Positions 60,400 through 64,000 of a stretch of DNA of 64,000 nt are shown piece after piece. The notes beneath the pieces were generated by a model, which did no database searches, was not told where the DNA came from, and saw only the letters and a program-made list of their open reading frames with translations. Position numbers and translations under genes: made by a program. Positions within the stretch are counted from its first letter, which is position 1. Each line of letters opens with the position of its first letter. Source of the stretch: B30-G6 sp964633115 (GTDB lineage: Bacteria; Desulfobacterota; Desulfobacteria; Desulfobacterales; B30-G6); contig CAZWEO010000001.1 of NCBI GenBank assembly GCA_964633115.1, positions 1-64,000 on the forward strand. Reading direction: 5' to 3'.

Positions 60400-61488
60400 A
60401 TGGGGCAAGATGTTGAAATAGCCGATGTCAGCATGCGTTTCGGTGATTTTTATGCTGTTCGCGACATAAATGTACATATCGAAGCGGGAGAATTTTTCAG
60501 CTTTTTGGGACCGTCGGGTTGCGGCAAAACCACATTACTGCGTCTGGTTTCCGGCTTTATGGATCCTACAAAGGGGCAGATAAAGATAGGCGCCAAAGAC
60601 ATGAGAGGTATTGGATCGAACAATCGTCCAACCGCTATGATATTCCAGAACCTGGCTCTTTTCCCCCTGATGACGGTGACGCAAAATATCGGATTCGGTC
60701 TGGAAGTGCGTGGCGTGCCCAAGACGGAGCGAATTAATAAGGTGGAAGAACTCATCGAACTCGTGGATCTGCATGGCGCCGGGAAAAGAAGGGTCAGTGA
60801 GCTCTCCGGCGGGCAGATGCAGCGCGTGGCCATTGCCAGAGCTTTGGCGGTGAATCCTGCCGTTTTACTGCTTGACGAACCCTTGTCCGCCCTGGATCTG
60901 AAGCTGAGACACCATATGCGCGCTGAATTGCGCAATATTCAGCGCCGCACCGGAGTAACCTTTATATATATTACCCATGATCAGACCGAGGCGTTGACCA
61001 TGTCGGATCGTGTGGGTGTGATGTCCATCGGCAAACTGGAACAGGTGGCAGAACCGGATGTCATTTACAACACACCGGCAACGGCCTTTGTGGCTTCCTT
61101 TGTAGGGGAGAGCAACCGTCTTCAGGGCACAGTCAGCAGTCTTGATGGTGAATATGTGGTCTTGAAAACAGCAACCGGACTGTTCTCCTGTAAAAATCCG
61201 CAGCAACTGAGCCAGGGAGAGGACGCGACAATTTTTATCAGGCCGGAGACGGTTTTTATGACAACCGAACCCAATGCGCCTAATTTATTGACGTGTGGTA
61301 TCCAAGACTTGAGTTTCGAAGGCGCCTATGCGGTTGCCACTCTCAAGACCGAACAGGAACAACTGCTAACCATGCGTCTTAATAATGACGGTACCGCTCC
61401 CCGGATTAAGACCGGCGAGAATGTCACAGTGACTTTCAACCGGGAAAACGCTTTCGTGTTAAAAAACGGAGACACTTCAAGTGTTTGA
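60400..61488 (+). CDS. PotA-like ABC transporter ATP-binding protein
   Basis: 362 residues: Walker A GPSGCGKTT, signature LSGGQMQRVAIARAL, Walker B AVLLLDEPLSALD, and H-loop YITHDQTEA, followed by TOBE domains (about 235-360). This is the energising subunit of the spermidine/putrescine-type importer. AAGGA precedes the ATG. Overlaps the permease gene by 8 bases. Confidence 0.93.
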   Translation: MGQDVEIADVSMRFGDFYAVRDINVHIEAGEFFSFLGPSGCGKTTLLRLVSGFMDPTKGQIKIGAKDMRGIGSNNRPTAMIFQNLALFPLMTVTQNIGFGLEVRGVPKTERINKVEELIELVDLHGAGKRRVSELSGGQMQRVAIARALAVNPAVLLLDEPLSALDLKLRHHMRAELRNIQRRTGVTFIYITHDQTEALTMSDRVGVMSIGKLEQVAEPDVIYNTPATAFVASFVGESNRLQGTVSSLDGEYVVLKTATGLFSCKNPQQLSQGEDATIFIRPETVFMTTEPNAPNLLTCGIQDLSFEGAYAVATLKTEQEQLLTMRLNNDGTAPRIKTGENVTVTFNRENAFVLKNGDTSSV

Positions 61489-62374
61489 CTTCTGGAAAAA
61501 TGCATTAAGGGATCTGGGTAAAATCGGCGTCGCCTATATTATCATTACAGTGGGTGCCTGGATGGTGTTCATGATTCTGATACCCCAGCTTATCATGTTT
61601 GATTATTCGTTTCGACCCATGTTGGCGCTGAGAGACATCGGTGGCCCTAAAGATGTCTGGACCCTGAAAAATTATATCGTGTTTTTTACCAATAAGCTGC
61701 ACATGGCGATTTTTTTCAAAACCATCTGGTCCAGTATCATCGTAACGTCGGCAGCCCTTGCAATCTGCTATCCCATAGCCTTTTATCTGGCCAAAGTGGC
61801 CCGCGGCGGTAAGGTGGGTTTGTTGATGCTGGGACTGATTATACCTTACTGGATCAATGAACTGCTGCGTCTTTTTGCCTGGCAGATAATCCTGGCGGAT
61901 TCCGGTATCTTGAACAACTTGCTGATGGTGCTAGGATTTATTTCCGATCCGATTAATTTTCGCGCAGGCGACGGGGCCGTCATTCTGGGAATGACCTACG
62001 CCTATATCCTCTTTATGGTCTTCCCGATATACAATGTCATGGAGAGTCTGGACCGCAATCAGCTTGATGCAGCCCGCGATCTGGGTGCATCCTGGTTGCG
62101 TATTCACCGTAAAATCGTGATACCGTATGCCAAACCCGGCATCGCCGTGGGCTGCACCATGACCTTCATGCTGGCTGCCGGTACCGTTGCAGCCCCGCAG
62201 CTTTTGGGCAGCCCCAGCAGTTTTTGGTTCACCCAGGTCATCAACACCAATTTTGAGACTGCCAACTGGAATCAGGGGGCGGCCTATGCAACGCTCTTGA
62301 TGCTGCTGTGCATGATTTTTATGTTTATTATGCTTAAATTATTCAAGGTCGGTCTGAAAGAGCTTACCCAATGA
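61481..62374 (+). CDS. PotB-like ABC transporter permease
   Basis: 297 residues with six TM segments and the EAA-type loop SLDRNQLDAARDLGASWLRI, which contacts the ATPase. Typical of PotB/PotH. Overlaps the preceding and following genes by 8 and 4 bases, so the three are translationally coupled. Confidence 0.92.
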   Translation: MFDFWKNALRDLGKIGVAYIIITVGAWMVFMILIPQLIMFDYSFRPMLALRDIGGPKDVWTLKNYIVFFTNKLHMAIFFKTIWSSIIVTSAALAICYPIAFYLAKVARGGKVGLLMLGLIIPYWINELLRLFAWQIILADSGILNNLLMVLGFISDPINFRAGDGAVILGMTYAYILFMVFPIYNVMESLDRNQLDAARDLGASWLRIHRKIVIPYAKPGIAVGCTMTFMLAAGTVAAPQLLGSPSSFWFTQVINTNFETANWNQGAAYATLLMLLCMIFMFIMLKLFKVGLKELTQ

Positions 62375-63174
62375 AATCATCCAAATCTATTTTCGGAATG
62401 GTTATCGGTGGTTATCTGGCCCTGTTTTTTGCCTATATGTTTTTGCCACTGATTTTTATGACGATTATCGCCTTCAATGCCAATTCCGTCCCCCAGATAT
62501 CGCCCTGGAAGGGGTTCACATTCATGTGGTTCGGAGAACTGGCCAAGGATGAGCAGATGTGGCATGCCCTGCTAAACAGCTTCATCGTTGCGTTCTCGGT
62601 GGTTGCGATATCGGTACCCATGGGACTGGGGGGTGCCCTGCTACTGACGCGGCTGCAGTTCAAGGCCCGTGATTTTGTTTACGGTATTCTGGTTTCGCCC
62701 ATCCTGACACCGGGCATTATTCTAGGAATTTCGACATTTTTGTTCTGGGACAGTTATATGAATGTTCCCGGTGGATTATGGACCGCCATTCTCGGCCAGT
62801 CGACCTTTATCACCTCTTATTGCATGCTTCTGATTATGTCGCGCGCCCAGCGTTTTGATCTGACCCAGGAGGAGGCTGCCTTTGATCTGGGAGCAACCCA
62901 TCGCCAGGTATTCTGGAAAATAACCCTTCCGTTTTTGAGACCGGCTCTGCTCTCGTCGGTGGCGCTAGCTTTTATGCAGTCATTTGATAACTACAACACC
63001 ACCCTGTTTGCTATCGGCATCGAACAGACGCTGCCGATTTATATCGGCACCAAACTGCGCAGCTTTATCAGCCCGGCCATGAACGCCCTGGCTGTGGTTT
63101 TTATCGCCTTGACGATTATAGGTGCGATTACCTATGAATTCAGACGTCGACGCGAAATAATCAAAGCAGGCTAA
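62371..63174 (+). CDS. PotC-like ABC transporter permease
   Basis: 267 residues, six TM segments, and the EAA-type loop LTQEEAAFDLGATHRQVFWK. Pairs with the PotB-like permease to form the membrane channel of the importer. The UspA gene follows 20 bases later and may be cotranscribed. Confidence 0.92.
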   Translation: MKSSKSIFGMVIGGYLALFFAYMFLPLIFMTIIAFNANSVPQISPWKGFTFMWFGELAKDEQMWHALLNSFIVAFSVVAISVPMGLGGALLLTRLQFKARDFVYGILVSPILTPGIILGISTFLFWDSYMNVPGGLWTAILGQSTFITSYCMLLIMSRAQRFDLTQEEAAFDLGATHRQVFWKITLPFLRPALLSSVALAFMQSFDNYNTTLFAIGIEQTLPIYIGTKLRSFISPAMNALAVVFIALTIIGAITYEFRRRREIIKAG

Positions 63175-63194
63175 TATAGACAGGGGAGACGGAT

Positions 63195-63590
63195 ATGAAA
63201 TTTATGGTATGTTATGATGGTTCAAAGGAAGCCAAAAAAGCCCTGGAACTTGCCCAGGAGCACGCAAGGGTTTGGGGCGCCTCCCTGGAAGTGGTCAATT
63301 CAATCATGCGAGAAACATCGCTAAAACGTTCGTTTATCGAAAAGAAAGAACAATCTTTAGAAAATGAGAGCAAAGAACTTTTAGGTGGTAGTGACATTCC
63401 CTACAAAGTTGAACTACTCATCGATACGCTGCAACCGGGAGAACAGATGGTTCAGCATGCGGAAGCAGAGGAAATTGATCAAATATTTATCGGGATCGAA
63501 AAAACATCCAAGGTAGGCAAACTAATATTCGGGTCTACTGCTCAGCATGTAATATTAAAAGCCCCGTGCCCGGTGCTTACGGTAAAATAA
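63195..63590 (+). CDS. universal stress protein (UspA family)
   Basis: 131 residues: N-terminal strand KFMVCYDGSKEAKKALELA, and the ATP-binding-type C terminus with IFIGIEKTSKVGKLIFGSTAQHVI then PCPVLTVK (GxxG-9-GS region modified: GIEKTSKVGKLIFGS). Usp proteins respond to stress or energy state; its role with the importer is unknown. AGGGGAG lies before the ATG. Confidence 0.9.
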   Translation: MKFMVCYDGSKEAKKALELAQEHARVWGASLEVVNSIMRETSLKRSFIEKKEQSLENESKELLGGSDIPYKVELLIDTLQPGEQMVQHAEAEEIDQIFIGIEKTSKVGKLIFGSTAQHVILKAPCPVLTVK

Positions 63591-63712
63591 CGCGGAATAA
63601 AATCGTAGCACGATTTTGTCGAACGCGACGTTGTCGCACCAGTAAGAAAGATAAAAATTCCATGCGATTGAGGCTCCACACTTTGCCATAAAGGGGAATT
63701 CAAATTTAAAGG

Positions 63713-63748
63713 CTTTTTAGAAGTGGTTTTGAAACCACTTCTAAAAAG
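63713..63748. terminator. hairpin between convergent genes
   Basis: CTTTTTAGAAGTGGTTT (63713-63729) and its exact complement (63732-63748), 17-bp arms with a 2-base loop, between the uspA and GHMP kinase genes, both ending here. Likely a bidirectional terminator. Confidence 0.75.
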
Positions 63749-63767
63749 TTTAAAACCACAGGTTTCT

Positions 63768-64000
63768 TTATTTACCGATTTCAGCTTTAATCGTTTGATA
63801 CCCATCTTCAATAAAAGCCGCGGCCACCTTTTCCTGGGTGTCCTCGTCGGGTACCAGGGCCGACATGTACCCCCCCCGCCCACCGCCGGTCACCTTGGCA
63901 CCCAAAGCGCCCAAGGATATGGCCCGCTCGCAGAGGTCCACCAGAATTTCATGGGAAAGACCCATTTCGATAAGGATGCTGTGGTTGGCGGTCATAATCT
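63768..64000 (-). CDS. GHMP kinase (mevalonate kinase-like), 5' end outside window
   Basis: The C-terminal 77 codons of a GHMP kinase. GALGAKVTGGGRGGYMSALV is the conserved C-terminal Gly-rich motif 3 of mevalonate/galactose-type kinases. The ATG at 63995 is likely internal, because the frame is open to the window edge. Mevalonate kinase is the best guess from the motif, since few residues are visible. Confidence 0.75.
   Translation of the reverse strand, partial: IMTANHSILIEMGLSHEILVDLCERAISLGALGAKVTGGGRGGYMSALVPDEDTQEKVAAAFIEDGYQTIKAEIGK

Noticed and set aside
1..64000. CRISPR array, rRNA operon, intact transposase or phage genes
   Set aside because: No regularly spaced repeats, rRNA-like sequence or transposase/phage motifs were seen anywhere in the window.

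Overview
The window reads as chromosomal DNA of a sulfate-reducing deltaproteobacterium (Desulfobacterota, probably Desulfobacterales). The main reason is a complete dsrA-dsrB-dsrD-dsrN block for dissimilatory sulfite reductase (40.3-43.1 kb and 38.8-40.3 kb, minus strand). A periplasmic tetraheme cytochrome c3, a Tat translocase and a molybdenum-cofactor gene cluster fit the same lifestyle. Nearly all genes are intact, densely packed and often overlap by 1-11 bases, so most of the window is ordinary core genome.

Layout. 0-9 kb: a 5'-cut GAF/HD-GYP protein, a methyltransferase plus B12-type radical SAM pair, dodecin, RidA, and an RND efflux pump with its adaptor. 9.3-15.5 kb: a toroid-fold/acyltransferase pair, Hsp20, Lon, RlpA and a GmhB-like phosphatase. 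15.5-21.7 kb: a secreted unknown, DUF1178, an SH3 protein, NadB, DnaJ, QueD and PyrE. PyrE has an upstream leader ORF and terminator that look like pyrBI-type attenuation. 21.9-28.3 kb: a cell-envelope operon of TolC-like protein, FtsE, FtsX, EnvC-like activator, C-terminal processing protease and divergent polysaccharide deacetylase. 28.6-31.3 kb: PrmA, a radical SAM protein and MogA/MoaB on the minus strand. 31.8-37.9 kb: MobA, MoaE-like, MoaC, RmuC, MltA, TatA/B, TatC and cytochrome c3. 38-45.3 kb: the dsr block, with a PrmA-like methyltransferase translationally coupled after dsrN, and a conserved unknown and a TPR protein upstream. 45.7-52.3 kb: a DapA-like aldolase, a YkgJ-type protein, GlpA, GlpB, an RlmL-like methyltransferase and a short DarP-like protein.

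The accessory stretch is about 52.3-57.2 kb. It holds a DUF3592 protein, a dipeptidase-like/ATC-hydrolase-like pair and a DUF4143 ATPase. These modules are separated by three copies of a short degenerate direct repeat next to hairpins or T-rich tracts. Remnants of a CopG-type antitoxin and of a uroporphyrinogen decarboxylase-family gene also lie here. The right end has a metallophosphoesterase, an Lrp-type regulator with a nearby long inverted repeat, a PotD-A-B-C-like ABC importer with a Tat-exported binding protein, a universal stress protein and the 3' end of a GHMP (mevalonate-type) kinase.

I found no CRISPR array, rRNA, convincing tRNA or intact transposase. The most novel-looking items are the pyrE leader/attenuator, the repeat-bounded accessory modules, the dipeptidase-like protein that has lost half of its metal site, and the two little-known proteins linked to the dsr block.
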